A stretch of DNA of 64,000 bases from Arthrobacter sp. ISL-28 (GTDB lineage Bacteria; Actinomycetota; Actinomycetes; Actinomycetales; Micrococcaceae), in contig NZ_JAGGPJ010000005.1 of the NCBI RefSeq assembly GCF_018613875.1, positions 178,359-242,358 on the forward strand. The letters run 5' to 3'. Under the pieces are notes generated by a model. The model made no database searches, was not told where the DNA came from, and worked only from the letters and a program-made list of their open reading frames with translations. Position numbers and translations under genes: made by a program. The stretch's first letter is position 1. Each line of letters begins with the position of its first letter. This document shows, piece after piece, positions 7,571 to 15,251 of this stretch.

Positions 7571-7873
7571 GTGGCAACTGATTACGACGAAGTACGTTCC
7601 GACGTCAAGGAATCCCAGGACAACTCCCTGGAGGCGCTGCAGTCCGCCAATGCACCGGATGCCCGCAGCGTTGTCCGTGAGCTGGATGAGACCGACGCTT
7701 TGGACGATGCCGTCATTCCGGGCGGGGAGTTCGTCGCGGAGGAACTGGTCGTTCAGGTCGTGCCCCAGGCCGAGGACGAGTTCACCTGCTACTCGTGTTT
7801 CCTGGTCCGACACCGCTCGCAAATCGCGCGAGAAAAGAACGGCCACGCCTACTGCATTGAATGTGAAGGCTGA
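7571..7873 (+). CDS. DUF4193 protein
   Basis: A 100-residue acidic protein of the actinobacterial DUF4193 family. The N-terminal half (MATDYDEVRSDVKESQDNS) is hydrophilic and probably disordered. The C-terminus has a compact four-cysteine element, CYSC followed by C-x2-C in YCIECEG, likely a zinc ribbon. In other actinobacteria this family lies near dUTPase and sigma-factor genes and is highly expressed; no function is established. The GTG start has a purine-rich AAAGAGA upstream and a good promoter about 50 nt before it. Confidence 0.9.
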   Translation: MATDYDEVRSDVKESQDNSLEALQSANAPDARSVVRELDETDALDDAVIPGGEFVAEELVVQVVPQAEDEFTCYSCFLVRHRSQIAREKNGHAYCIECEG

Positions 7874-7979
7874 GTCGCTACGGCATAGCCCGCGATAGGC
7901 CGAACCTTGCAGTGCCTTTCCCAGGTTTTGTGAAGGTCTTTCCGTCCGTGTTCCCATGCGGCAGGGCCAGGATCGATGA

Positions 7980-8273
7980 ATGAGGCTTTGGAGAAGAACC
8001 ATTGCACCCGGACTGGCAGCTCTTGCAGTCGTTCTTTTAGGCGCGGCGGACGCGTCCGGGGTTGATCAGATGGCAAACATCAAGACACTGAATTCGACCT
8101 CGGTCACCACGCCTGCTGTAGCTGCAGAGGGCCAACTGCCGCTTCGTCACCTTGTCGTGCGGGGTCTTGCCGCAGGTTCACTCCCCGGCGGCTTTCCCTA
8201 CGATGAACCCCGCGAAGAAAAGTACGACGAGAACTATCAGGAAACACTGCATCAGCACAGCACTCCGGCTTAA
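7980..8273 (+). CDS. Possible small secreted protein
   Basis: A 97-residue frame I do not recognise. Its N-terminus looks like a Sec signal: basic RLWRR, then hydrophobic APGLAALAVVLLGAA, then a possible cleavage after ADA. The rest is polar, Pro/Glu-rich and without domains (ends EKYDENYQETLHQHSTPA). AGGA lies 7 nt before the ATG at 7980. Support is limited to the signal-like start and ribosome-binding site, and no operon context helps. It could be a lineage-specific gene or a chance frame. Confidence 0.4.
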   Translation: MRLWRRTIAPGLAALAVVLLGAADASGVDQMANIKTLNSTSVTTPAVAAEGQLPLRHLVVRGLAAGSLPGGFPYDEPREEKYDENYQETLHQHSTPA

Positions 8274-8295
8274 CGCCCGCGTGGATAATGGCCGG

Positions 8296-10167
8296 TCAAG
8301 GCGTGTTCATCTCATGGGGCTGGGTGTCGCGGAGGGCAAGGGCTGCCTGGACGAGCGCGGCATGAGTCAGGGCCTGGGGAAAGTTTCCCAGGAAAGCGCC
8401 TGTGGCCGGATCGATTTCTTCGCTGTAGAGCCCGAGCAGGCTGGCTTTGCCGAGGAGGGCTTCGAAGAGGGCGGTGGCTTCGGTGCGCCTTCCGGTGCGG
8501 GCGAGGGCCTGAGCGAGCCAGAATGAGCAGGGCAGAAACGCCCCTTCGGTTCCGGGCAGTCCGTCGCGGCCGGGCGGGTAGCGGTAGAGGAGTGGGAAGC
8601 CGGCGGACAGCCGCTCCTGAACGGCATCCACCGTTCCTGTTACACGGTCGGAGCCGGTCTCTTCGAGGCCGATGACGGGCAGCACAAGCAGAGCGGCGTC
8701 CAGATCTGAGGATCCGTAGGTGCGGGTATAGGTGTTCCTGGCGGGGTCAAAGCCCTTGGACCTGATCTCGGCGGCGAGATTGTACCTGGCCTTTTGCCAC
8801 TGCTGTCGACGGCGTTCGCGGAGGTAGTGGGTTTCTCCGATGCGGAGCGCCCGGTCGAGGGCCAGCCAGCCCATCATTTTGGAGTGCACATGCTGGGCGG
8901 CGTCGTCACGGATTTCCCAAATTCCCGCGTCGGGATCCTGCCAACGCCGGGCCACTAGGTCGGCGAACCCGCGCATGGCCCGCCATGTCTCCGAGTAGAG
9001 TCGGTGTCCGCTCTGCACGAGGACCCAGGCGGCGTCCAGGACCCATCCATAGCCGTCAAGCTGGTGCTGGCCCGCGGCGCCGTTGCCGGTGCGGACCGGT
9101 GTGCTCCCGGCATATCCCGGCCAGCCGCGGAGCGTCCGCTCAGCAGGCACATGTCCTCCGGCAAGGGTCAGCATTGCCGGCAGACGAGGCCGTTCGAGTC
9201 TGCTGGCATGCAGCAGCCAACCGAGGAATTGTCTTGCTTCAGCGGATTTGCCTGCAGCGAGGAAGGAGCCGACGCCGATGCTGGCATCCCGCGGCCAGGC
9301 GTATCTGTAGTCCCAGTTGCGTATCCCGCCGGGATCCTCGGGCAGGGACGTGGTGGGTGCTGCCACCGGGGCACCGGAGGGGGAGTACGTCAGGAGCCGG
9401 AGGGTCAGCAGGCTCCGCAGGACCGGTTCCCGGAAGGGAATCCGTTCGTCGACGTCGTCCGTCCAGTCCCGCCAGCGGGCCTCATCAGCTTCGACGAGGT
9501 TCCAGGCTGTGGCCGGGTCGAGGTGAATGAGTGGTTCGCCATAGGCAATGGCGAGCACGAGTGTGACAGGGCGGCCGGGGCTGACGGTCAGGTACGTCCG
9601 ACGGCCTGGTTCCAGCTCCAGCGCGGGGCTGCAGCCGAGAGACATAGCCAGCGGACCCCATTCGCAGACCAGGTTACGCCCGCGGCGGACGCGTGGGGGG
9701 CGGTGCTGTTCGCCCAGCCTGGGGTCAAAGCCGATGACCGCGGGCACGGGTAACCCTTCCGCCGTGAGACGTCTGATGAGAACTGTGGTGGGCAGCAGCT
9801 TGCCGGCGACTTCGGCTACCATCGCTTCGGTCAGGATGAGGCGGCCTTCGCCCGATGACCATACGGTTTCCAGAGTTGTGCTGTGGTGGCGGTAGCGGCG
9901 TGTGACCCGTCGTGCCGGCAGGGCCGGTCCGGCCAGAAAGGTTCCGGCGCCGGCTCCGCCAAGGAGCGCGCCGAAGACCGGCTCGCCGTCGAATGCTGGG
10001 GCGCAGAGCCAGTCAACCGAACCGTCCGCGGAGACAAGGGCGGCGGTGCGAGTGTCGCCGAGCAGGCCGTAATCGGCGATGGGTGAGGGCGGCCACGGCT
10101 GGTTGCTGCTGGGGGCAGCTCTGGCCGGGTCCGGTTTTTCGATGGGGTTTTGGTGCCGGGCTTTCAT
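8296..10167 (-). CDS. Glycoside hydrolase family 15 protein (glucoamylase/trehalase-like)
   Basis: A 623-residue protein of the bacterial GH15 type found in many actinobacteria. The N-terminal beta-sandwich begins PIADYGLLGDTRTAALVSADG (about residues 28-48), followed by the (alpha/alpha)6 barrel. Catalytic-region motifs are NWDYRYAWPRDAS, QLDGYGWVLDAA, HVHSKMMGWLALDRAL and EGAFLPCSFWLAQAL (general base region), with LYSEEIDPATGAFLGNFPQAL at the C-terminus. Members cleave alpha-glucosidic bonds, including trehalose in actinobacterial enzymes; the substrate here is not decided. There is no signal peptide, so it is likely cytoplasmic. The ATG overlaps the stop of the upstream membrane-protein gene (ATGA). 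Confidence 0.9.
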   Translation of the reverse strand: MKARHQNPIEKPDPARAAPSSNQPWPPSPIADYGLLGDTRTAALVSADGSVDWLCAPAFDGEPVFGALLGGAGAGTFLAGPALPARRVTRRYRHHSTTLETVWSSGEGRLILTEAMVAEVAGKLLPTTVLIRRLTAEGLPVPAVIGFDPRLGEQHRPPRVRRGRNLVCEWGPLAMSLGCSPALELEPGRRTYLTVSPGRPVTLVLAIAYGEPLIHLDPATAWNLVEADEARWRDWTDDVDERIPFREPVLRSLLTLRLLTYSPSGAPVAAPTTSLPEDPGGIRNWDYRYAWPRDASIGVGSFLAAGKSAEARQFLGWLLHASRLERPRLPAMLTLAGGHVPAERTLRGWPGYAGSTPVRTGNGAAGQHQLDGYGWVLDAAWVLVQSGHRLYSETWRAMRGFADLVARRWQDPDAGIWEIRDDAAQHVHSKMMGWLALDRALRIGETHYLRERRRQQWQKARYNLAAEIRSKGFDPARNTYTRTYGSSDLDAALLVLPVIGLEETGSDRVTGTVDAVQERLSAGFPLLYRYPPGRDGLPGTEGAFLPCSFWLAQALARTGRRTEATALFEALLGKASLLGLYSEEIDPATGAFLGNFPQALTHAALVQAALALRDTQPHEMNTP

Positions 10168-10640
10168 GGCACCCTGAGGAGCAGCCCGAGGACCGTCCCG
10201 TAGATGAGATGGGCGAGGACCGCGATGGCCGGTGTCTGGATGCCGTAATTCAGGCCGAGCAGTCCCGGGGGTTCCAGCACCGCCCTGTTGGCAGGTCCTG
10301 CCCTGGTCGATGCCATCCGGGGGTGAACGCCTGGCAGCAGGGGGAGGATCACCGTCAGCGCTACCGCCACGTGCAGAAGCCCCAGCAGCGCGCCGATCCA
10401 CCAGGTTGCCGTGCCAAGGAGCGCGAACGTTGCCGCGTACCCCAGGGCGAAAACCTGGCCGGCGGCAAGATGAATGAAAAAGCCCGCGACCCGTGCCCGA
10501 TCAGGATCCGGGGTTAGCAGCGTGCCGAGCACGAGGGGCAGGTCCAGACGCGTCCAGCCGGCCATTTGGGCCGCGATCATCACAACCGTCAGGGCTCCCG
10601 TGGCCAGCAGACCGAACAAGGCCCAACCTTGCCAGTCCAT
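10164..10640 (-). CDS. Uncharacterised four-helix membrane protein upstream of GH15
   Basis: A 158-residue integral membrane protein I do not assign to a named family. Four hydrophobic segments are visible: residues 5-25 (ALFGLLATGALTVVMIAAQM), about 60-82, 85-103 and 133-155. A proline/glycine-rich loop (VHPRMASTRAGPANRA) separates the third and fourth. The ATG at 10640 has GGAGG at 7-nt spacing, better than the upstream alternatives. It is translationally coupled to the GH15 gene, suggesting a shared physiological role. Two dyad sequences lie upstream (see the operator entries). Confidence 0.72.
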   Translation of the reverse strand: MDWQGWALFGLLATGALTVVMIAAQMAGWTRLDLPLVLGTLLTPDPDRARVAGFFIHLAAGQVFALGYAATFALLGTATWWIGALLGLLHVAVALTVILPLLPGVHPRMASTRAGPANRAVLEPPGLLGLNYGIQTPAIAVLAHLIYGTVLGLLLRVP

Positions 10641-10667
10641 TGAGTTGCCTCCGCATCTGCAGGACAG

Positions 10668-10677
10668 GTTGTACAAC
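10668..10677. promoter_or_regulatory. Perfect 10-bp palindrome GTTGTACAAC upstream of the membrane protein/GH15 operon
   Basis: GTTGTACAAC lies 28 nt before the ATG of the first gene. Its size suits a MarR- or TetR-type half-site. No regulator gene is adjacent, so the protein is unknown. Confidence 0.4.
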
Positions 10678-10681
10678 ACCC

Positions 10682-10712
10682 GTTCTAAAGATAGATATCT
10701 TGAATTTAGAAC
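10682..10712. promoter_or_regulatory. 31-bp interrupted dyad, candidate operator
   Basis: GTTCTAAA (10682-10689) is exactly mirrored by TTTAGAAC (10705-10712), with an AT-rich centre containing GATATC. An AT-rich dyad is conspicuous in this GC-rich sequence and sits where the promoter of the leftward membrane protein/GH15 operon should be. Confidence 0.5.
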
Positions 10713-10739
10713 CCGCCGACAGAACAGTCAAGGCCTCCC

Positions 10740-10781
10740 ATCTTGGGAGGAGCGGCGAAAATCTTGGGAGGAGCGGCGAAA
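10740..10781. repeat. Perfect 21-bp tandem duplication
   Basis: Two identical, directly adjacent copies (10740-10760 and 10761-10781), each starting ATCTTGGGAGG and ending AGCGGCGAAA. They lie 80 nt before the PBP gene, between divergent operons. A recent slippage duplication or a repeated protein-binding site would both fit. Confidence 0.85.
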
Positions 10782-10862
10782 CGGTTCGCCTGCAGATGTC
10801 TGGATCGGAGGCGGCAGGGCGCGTATTCTGGTGTCACATCGGACGGGATGTGAGCTGGAATC

Positions 10863-13022
10863 ATGGCAAGAACGCGCCTGTCGTGGCCAATGCGCAGGCT
10901 CCTGGTGAGGATGTTCGGGTTCGTCATCCTCAGCAGCATCTGCGGCGTCCTCGTGGCAGCCTACCTCGTCCCGCAGCTCGCCCTCGCGGGCACCGCCGCC
11001 AGCAGGTCGCTCACTTTTTTCAACAGCCTTCCGAGCGAACTGGCGGTCGAGCCTCCGGCGCAGACCACGAAGATGCTGACGGCGGACGGAAAGACGATCG
11101 CCACATTCTATGCGGAAAACCGCGTGCGGATCCCTCTCCGACAGATGTCCCCGTACATCAAGGATGCGGTCGTGGCGATCGAGGACAGCCGTTTCTACGA
11201 GCACGGGGGGATTGATCCCCTGGGCGTCCTCCGGGCACTGACCACCAACATCACTGAAGGGGAGCGGCAGGGGGCGTCCACCATCACCCAGCAGTTCGTG
11301 ACCAATGTGGCCAACGAAGCAAAGATCTCCGCCGGACGTGAAGAGCAGGTGATCCTCAGTGGGCAAAAGAACATCGGGGACAAGCTCCGCGAAATGCGGC
11401 TCGCGATCGAGCTGGAAAAGAAATTCACGAAGGACAGGATCCTGGAAGGCTATCTCAACATCGTCTTCTTCAACCGCAACGCCTACGGCATCGAAGCAGC
11501 TGCCCAGTACTACTACAGCGTTCCTGCGAGCAAACTCACCCTGCCCCAAGCCGCACTGCTGGCCGGGCTTGTCAACAGCCCCAGCGTCTACGACCCGGTG
11601 ACCAATCGGGAGAACTCCATTCAGCGCCGCAATCAGGTCCTTGGCGCCATGCTCGAACAGGGCAAGATCACGCAAAAACAGCACGACGACGCGGTGGCCG
11701 CCGACGTGGGATTGAAAATCCGGCCCTCCAAACAGGGCTGCGCCGGGGCCCTGATGGCGCCCTACTTCTGCGACTACGTCGCTCAGCTGATCCTGACCAA
11801 CCCCGCCTACGGGGCAGACATTGAAGCGCGCGAGCAGAAGCTGCGCCGCGGGGGGCTGACCATCACCACGACCCTCGACAGCCGCCTGCAGGCCGCGGCC
11901 CAGGCCCAGGTGAACGCGACGGCCGGGGCGAATCCAACCAAATGGGGCGCATCCCTGGTCACCATCCAGCCTGGTACCGGCAGGATCCTCTCGATGGCGC
12001 AGAATACGGTGTTCCTGGCCCAGAAGGGGAAGTTCGACACGCAGCTGAACTTCAACGTGGATTCCCAGGACGCCAATGGCAATGACCTTAACGGCGCCGG
12101 CGGCTTCCAGCCGGGTTCCACCATGAAGCCCTTCACCTTCGCGCAATGGCTCAACGAGGGCAAGAAGATCACACAGGTCGTGGACGCGTCCCGACGGGAG
12201 TACCCGCTCGGATTCAAGTGGCGGTCCTCCTGTGGGAAGGTCCTCGGCGCCTACAGCAGCAAGCAGCGCAGTGCGGGACTCGAAGCCTCCGAGGATCTGC
12301 AGAACAACTCGGGAGAGTTCTACCGGAAGATGCCCGCCGACTATGGGCTGTACAACTCCATCAACACCGCGACCTTTGCCGAAGCTGCCCAGCTCGACTT
12401 CTGCGGAATCCAGAAAATGGTCGACGCAGTGGGCATCCACAGCGGGCTGGACGGCTCCCGGGTCAACATGCACCAGCTGGGCAATATCCTGGGCGGCACG
12501 GCTGTGGCCCCGCTTCAGATGGCCAACGCCTTCGCTACATTCGCCGCGGACGGCCGCTTCTGCGAGCCGCTTGCCATTCTGCGGGTGAACGATATCGCAA
12601 AGCGGACGCTTCCCGCCCAGAAGCCCAGCTGCAAGGCCACGGTGGACCGGGAAGTGGCCCGCGGCGTTAATTCGGTGCTTCAGGATACGATGAAGAAGGG
12701 CTCCGGCGTCCACATCAAGCCCAAGATCAAGAGCGGCATACCCATTGCGGCCAAGACGGGTACGAACAACAGCAACGGCGCCACCTGGGTGGTGGGCTAC
12801 ACGACCGGGCTGGCCACGGCGTCCTTCTTCGGCGACACGCTGGAGGGACAGAAGCGGCCCGGCAGGAACCTCACCATCAACGGAAGGTTCTACGACCGTA
12901 TCGACGGCTACATGCTCGCCGGACCGCAGTGGTCGATTTACATGAACAAGGTGGTCGGACTCTACCCGACAAAGCCGTTCCCTAAGCCGCCGGCTTCAAT
13001 GATCGGCAAGCGGGCAGACTAG
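10863..13022 (+). CDS. Class A penicillin-binding protein (transglycosylase/transpeptidase)
   Basis: A 719-residue bifunctional peptidoglycan synthase. There is a short cytoplasmic tail, one membrane anchor (about residues 15-40), a GT51 transglycosylase domain with catalytic EDSRFYEHGGIDPLGVLRA and QGASTITQQF (about residues 105-150), and a C-terminal transpeptidase. The transpeptidase has nucleophile Ser419 in STMK, a second-motif SIN in LYNSINTATF and KTGT at Lys631. It polymerises lipid II and cross-links stem peptides on the outer face of the membrane. At 719 residues it lacks the long PASTA or disordered C-terminus of some actinobacterial PBPs. It is probably not the only class A PBP of the cell. 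An SLT transglycosylase lies 0.8 kb downstream. Confidence 0.93.
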   Translation: MARTRLSWPMRRLLVRMFGFVILSSICGVLVAAYLVPQLALAGTAASRSLTFFNSLPSELAVEPPAQTTKMLTADGKTIATFYAENRVRIPLRQMSPYIKDAVVAIEDSRFYEHGGIDPLGVLRALTTNITEGERQGASTITQQFVTNVANEAKISAGREEQVILSGQKNIGDKLREMRLAIELEKKFTKDRILEGYLNIVFFNRNAYGIEAAAQYYYSVPASKLTLPQAALLAGLVNSPSVYDPVTNRENSIQRRNQVLGAMLEQGKITQKQHDDAVAADVGLKIRPSKQGCAGALMAPYFCDYVAQLILTNPAYGADIEAREQKLRRGGLTITTTLDSRLQAAAQAQVNATAGANPTKWGASLVTIQPGTGRILSMAQNTVFLAQKGKFDTQLNFNVDSQDANGNDLNGAGGFQPGSTMKPFTFAQWLNEGKKITQVVDASRREYPLGFKWRSSCGKVLGAYSSKQRSAGLEASEDLQNNSGEFYRKMPADYGLYNSINTATFAEAAQLDFCGIQKMVDAVGIHSGLDGSRVNMHQLGNILGGTAVAPLQMANAFATFAADGRFCEPLAILRVNDIAKRTLPAQKPSCKATVDREVARGVNSVLQDTMKKGSGVHIKPKIKSGIPIAAKTGTNNSNGATWVVGYTTGLATASFFGDTLEGQKRPGRNLTINGRFYDRIDGYMLAGPQWSIYMNKVVGLYPTKPFPKPPASMIGKRAD

Positions 13023-13088
13023 GGACGGCGTTGAAGGGACGTTGAAAGGGACGCCCTGGCTTGGGTGCCCTCAGAGGCTTGGCCTACG

Positions 13089-13556
13089 TTACGCCGCCCT
13101 CCGCTTCTGCTCCTTATGACGCGGCAACTTATGGCGCGGCAGCGCGGTTACGGAAGATCCCGCCGTCGGCCTGGTGCCGGCTGCGATGACGCCGTGCGCC
13201 GTAACGGTACTGTCGCCGTGGAGATGGACCCCGTCGTCGATCTGGGCGCCCGCCCCAATGCGTGAGTGGCTGCCGATGTGAACGCTGTTGCCGACGGTTG
13301 CTCCTTGACCGACGTAGACAGCGTCTCCGATGAAGACATCATTGCCGATGCGGGCCCGGCGGTCGATCCAGCTGCCGGCACCGATGCGGCATCCGGACCC
13401 GACCCACGCCCCGGCCTCCACATAGGTGGTTGAACTGATGAATGACGTGTCGTCAGCCTTCGCGCCCCGTCCGATAAGCCCGCCACCGTTGGCGTGCCTA
13501 TGGTAGGTGATGACGTTCCCGGCGTCGTCTTCTACTGATTCGATGGTGTTACTCAT
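13089..13556 (-). CDS. Left-handed beta-helix (hexapeptide-repeat) protein
   Basis: A 155-residue protein whose centre (about residues 25-130) is a run of [LIV]-G-x4 hexapeptides such as GGLIGRG, AWVGSGCRIGAGSWI, ARIGNDVFIGDAVYVGQGA and VHIGSHSRIGAGAQI. This is the prism fold of trimeric LbH acyltransferases and gamma-carbonic-anhydrase-like proteins. The usual catalytic His for acetyl transfer cannot be pinned down, so acyltransferase activity is only an inference. The C-terminus is basic (PRHKLPRHKEQKRRAA). The ATG at 13556 follows AGGAAGGG. It is monocistronic and convergent with the PBP gene. Confidence 0.75.
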   Translation of the reverse strand: MSNTIESVEDDAGNVITYHRHANGGGLIGRGAKADDTSFISSTTYVEAGAWVGSGCRIGAGSWIDRRARIGNDVFIGDAVYVGQGATVGNSVHIGSHSRIGAGAQIDDGVHLHGDSTVTAHGVIAAGTRPTAGSSVTALPRHKLPRHKEQKRRAA

Positions 13557-13764
13557 TCCCTTCCTGTTCGTGTCCGGCCAGCGATTCCAGACACCTGAAT
13601 TAACGCGCATGGGACGCCAAGCATTCCCGTGCTGGCGCGGGTGAACCGCCAGAAGTACGTCGACAGCGCGTGTCCGGCGCGCCGAGAGGTCCTCCTGACA
13701 GGGGAATGCCGCGGCGTGCTGTAGGTTGCTTTGCGGTCAGGCAACCAACCCCGGAAAAGAGATC

Positions 13765-13821
13765 ATGCACGCGGCAAACGACTATGACGACGCGGATCCA
13801 GGCATAGATGATGCGCGGTAG
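13765..13821 (+). CDS. Candidate 18-codon upstream ORF before the SLT gene
   Basis: An ATG at 13765 with a GGAAAAGAG-like ribosome-binding site opens an 18-residue acidic peptide (MHAANDYDDADPGIDDAR). It ends with TAG only 3 nt before the ATG of the transglycosylase gene. The tight spacing would make the downstream gene dependent on re-initiation. It may equally mark just the 5' leader of that gene. Confidence 0.35.
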   Translation: MHAANDYDDADPGIDDAR

Positions 13822-13824
13822 TCC

Positions 13825-14580
13825 ATGCTTCGTCTGAAGCGCCTCGCAGTGTTCTACCTCTTCGCCGTCTGCGTCATAACGGGGCTCTCGTTCTGGGCAC
13901 TCCACGTGTCCGGCGCGGCGATGCGCGGTGCCCAGCCCCCGCCGCCGCAATCGGAGGCGAAACTCGGGGTGCTGTCAACCGACAGCACCCCGGCGGTGAA
14001 CATCACCAAGAGCATAATTGACGCACAGTGGCTCATCCGGACTGCGGCCCGGACCGGCATACCGGCCCGGGCCCTCCTGGCTTACGCGGCTGCAGCGGAT
14101 ATGGCTAACGCCGAGGCCCCGACCTGCCGGATCGGCTGGAACACGGTGGCAGCCATCGGCTTCATCGAGTCCGCCCACGGAAGCCACGGTGGGGGAACTC
14201 TGACGGCTACTGGGCAGGCGAGCCGGCCGATTATCGGCCCCAGCCTCAACGGCGACGGTTTCGCCGCCATTCCCGACACGGACGCCGGCGCTCTGGACGG
14301 TGATGCACTTTGGGATCACGCCCTCGGACCAATGCAGTTCATTCCCTCCACGTGGCAGCTGGCCGGGCGGGACGGGAATGGCGACGGAGAAGCCGACCCC
14401 CTTAATATCGACGATGCCGCCCGCAGTGCCGCATCCTACCTGTGCTTGGGCGGCCGTGACCTTGCGACCGCCCGCGGATGGTCCGACGCAGTATTCTCCT
14501 ACAACCAGTCGGATTCCTATGTGGACCAGGTGCGGGACCAGGCCAACGCCTACGCCGCACAGGCGGGCCCTGCCGGCTGA
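13825..14580 (+). CDS. Secreted or membrane-anchored SLT-type lytic transglycosylase
   Basis: A 251-residue protein. It has an N-terminal hydrophobic anchor or uncleaved signal (about residues 8-31), a short Pro-rich linker (AQPPPPQSEAKL), then an SLT/goose-lysozyme-like domain. Glu115 in GFIESAHG is the expected catalytic acid. HALGPMQFIPSTWQLAGRDG followed by NIDDAARSAASYLCLGGRDL are the family's substrate-groove motifs, and VFSYNQSDSYVDQV is the terminal helix. It cleaves glycan strands outside the membrane. No LysM or other wall-binding module is present. It has no operon partners. A tiny acidic ORF stops 3 nt before its start. Confidence 0.88.
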   Translation: MLRLKRLAVFYLFAVCVITGLSFWALHVSGAAMRGAQPPPPQSEAKLGVLSTDSTPAVNITKSIIDAQWLIRTAARTGIPARALLAYAAAADMANAEAPTCRIGWNTVAAIGFIESAHGSHGGGTLTATGQASRPIIGPSLNGDGFAAIPDTDAGALDGDALWDHALGPMQFIPSTWQLAGRDGNGDGEADPLNIDDAARSAASYLCLGGRDLATARGWSDAVFSYNQSDSYVDQVRDQANAYAAQAGPAG

Positions 14581-14645
14581 CCGCCATCATGAGGCTGGCG
14601 CGTCATGGTGGCGACCAGGTCAGGCTCGAGAGGGCGGCGCCGGAG

Positions 14646-14909
14646 CTAGAAACTGTCGATGGAGGTTCCTGCTGCAGGGTGGGCGTACTTGGGTTTACGT
14701 GAGCCGAAGCGGCTCGCGACCAGCGTCCAGGTGACGGATTGGCCCTCGTTCGGAGGCATGATGCTCCCCTCGGAAATAAAGTGCGATTCTGCGTCCCGGC
14801 TGGCAGGCACCCACCATCCATTGAGGGGGCAGTGTTCACCGGTTTTCGCCTCGCGGGCTTTGGAGGAGTACTTGCTGTGGACGTGCTTGTGGGGGATACG
14901 CTTCTTCAT
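14646..14909 (-). CDS. Small conserved-looking protein with a CPxxGWWxP motif
   Basis: An 87-residue protein I cannot assign. It is basic at the N-terminus (KKRIPHKHVHSKYSSKAREA) and then carries TGEHCPLNGWWVPASRDAES, followed by FISEGSIMPPNEGQSVTWTL. The arrangement C-P-x2-G-W-W-x-P, then G-x2-M-P, then W-x-L looks like a small folded module and is unlikely in a chance frame. The ATG at 14909 is preceded by a GTG (14912). It lies 30 nt downstream of a 58-residue membrane-peptide gene on the same strand, probably one transcript. An open frame on the opposite strand covers it and was rejected. Confidence 0.65.
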   Translation of the reverse strand: MKKRIPHKHVHSKYSSKAREAKTGEHCPLNGWWVPASRDAESHFISEGSIMPPNEGQSVTWTLVASRFGSRKPKYAHPAAGTSIDSF

Positions 14910-14939
14910 CACTGCTTCGATTCTGCGGTTGTCTTTGAG

Positions 14940-15116
14940 CTAAATCCGTGTGGTCTTTTTGGCATCCCGCGTCATCAGCCCCGCAGAAACGCCTCCTGCA
15001 CCTGTGGTGAGAAGGGCCAGCCCCGCGCCAAGGACCAGCGTGGATGTGGCGGAGACAGCGAACGCAACGCCTGCCGTTACGAGCAGCAGCATCGTTGAAA
15101 GGTAGATACGGAACAT
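14940..15116 (-). CDS. 58-residue double-hydrophobic small membrane protein
   Basis: The frame from the ATG at 15116 to TAG at 14940 encodes 58 residues: a short MFRIYL start, hydrophobic helix 1 (about residues 7-25, LSTMLLLVTAGVAFAV), hydrophobic helix 2 (about 29-48, LVLGAGLALLTTGAGGVSAG) and a basic tail (TRDAKKTTRI). AAAGG lies 6 nt before the ATG. It is probably co-transcribed with the CPxxGWWxP gene 30 nt downstream. There is no family assignment. A small inner-membrane hairpin protein is the simplest reading. Confidence 0.6.
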   Translation of the reverse strand: MFRIYLSTMLLLVTAGVAFAVSATSTLVLGAGLALLTTGAGGVSAGLMTRDAKKTTRI

Positions 15117-15198
15117 GCTGGCCTTTCGGGTGTGAAGTCTGGGAGGCGCGCCGCATTGCTAACGGCGGGGCGTGTGCCTGTTTAAGGGGTTGCTGAAA

Positions 15199-15238
15199 GC
15201 CGGGTCCGTACAAAGCCATGGCAGTGGACGGACCCGGC
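15199..15238 (-). terminator. Stem-loop after putA
   Basis: GCCGGGTCCGT (15199-15209) and ACGGACCCGGC (15228-15238) form an 11-bp perfect stem with an 18-nt loop, 14 nt after the putA stop. No U-tract follows in the leftward direction, so it is a non-canonical terminator or 3'-end stabiliser. Confidence 0.6.
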
Positions 15239-15251
15239 CGGTCCGGTTCGC

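Noticed and set aside
10728..12713. 661-residue minus-strand frame
   Set aside because: Antisense to the class A PBP gene, whose GT51 and transpeptidase motifs are intact.
13023..13088. Hairpin-like GGGACGCCC...GGGTGCCC after the PBP gene
   Set aside because: Mismatched arms and no U-tract; too weak to call a terminator.
14659..14943. 94-residue plus-strand frame
   Set aside because: It covers the CPxxGWWxP gene on the other strand, which has the better motif content and operon context.
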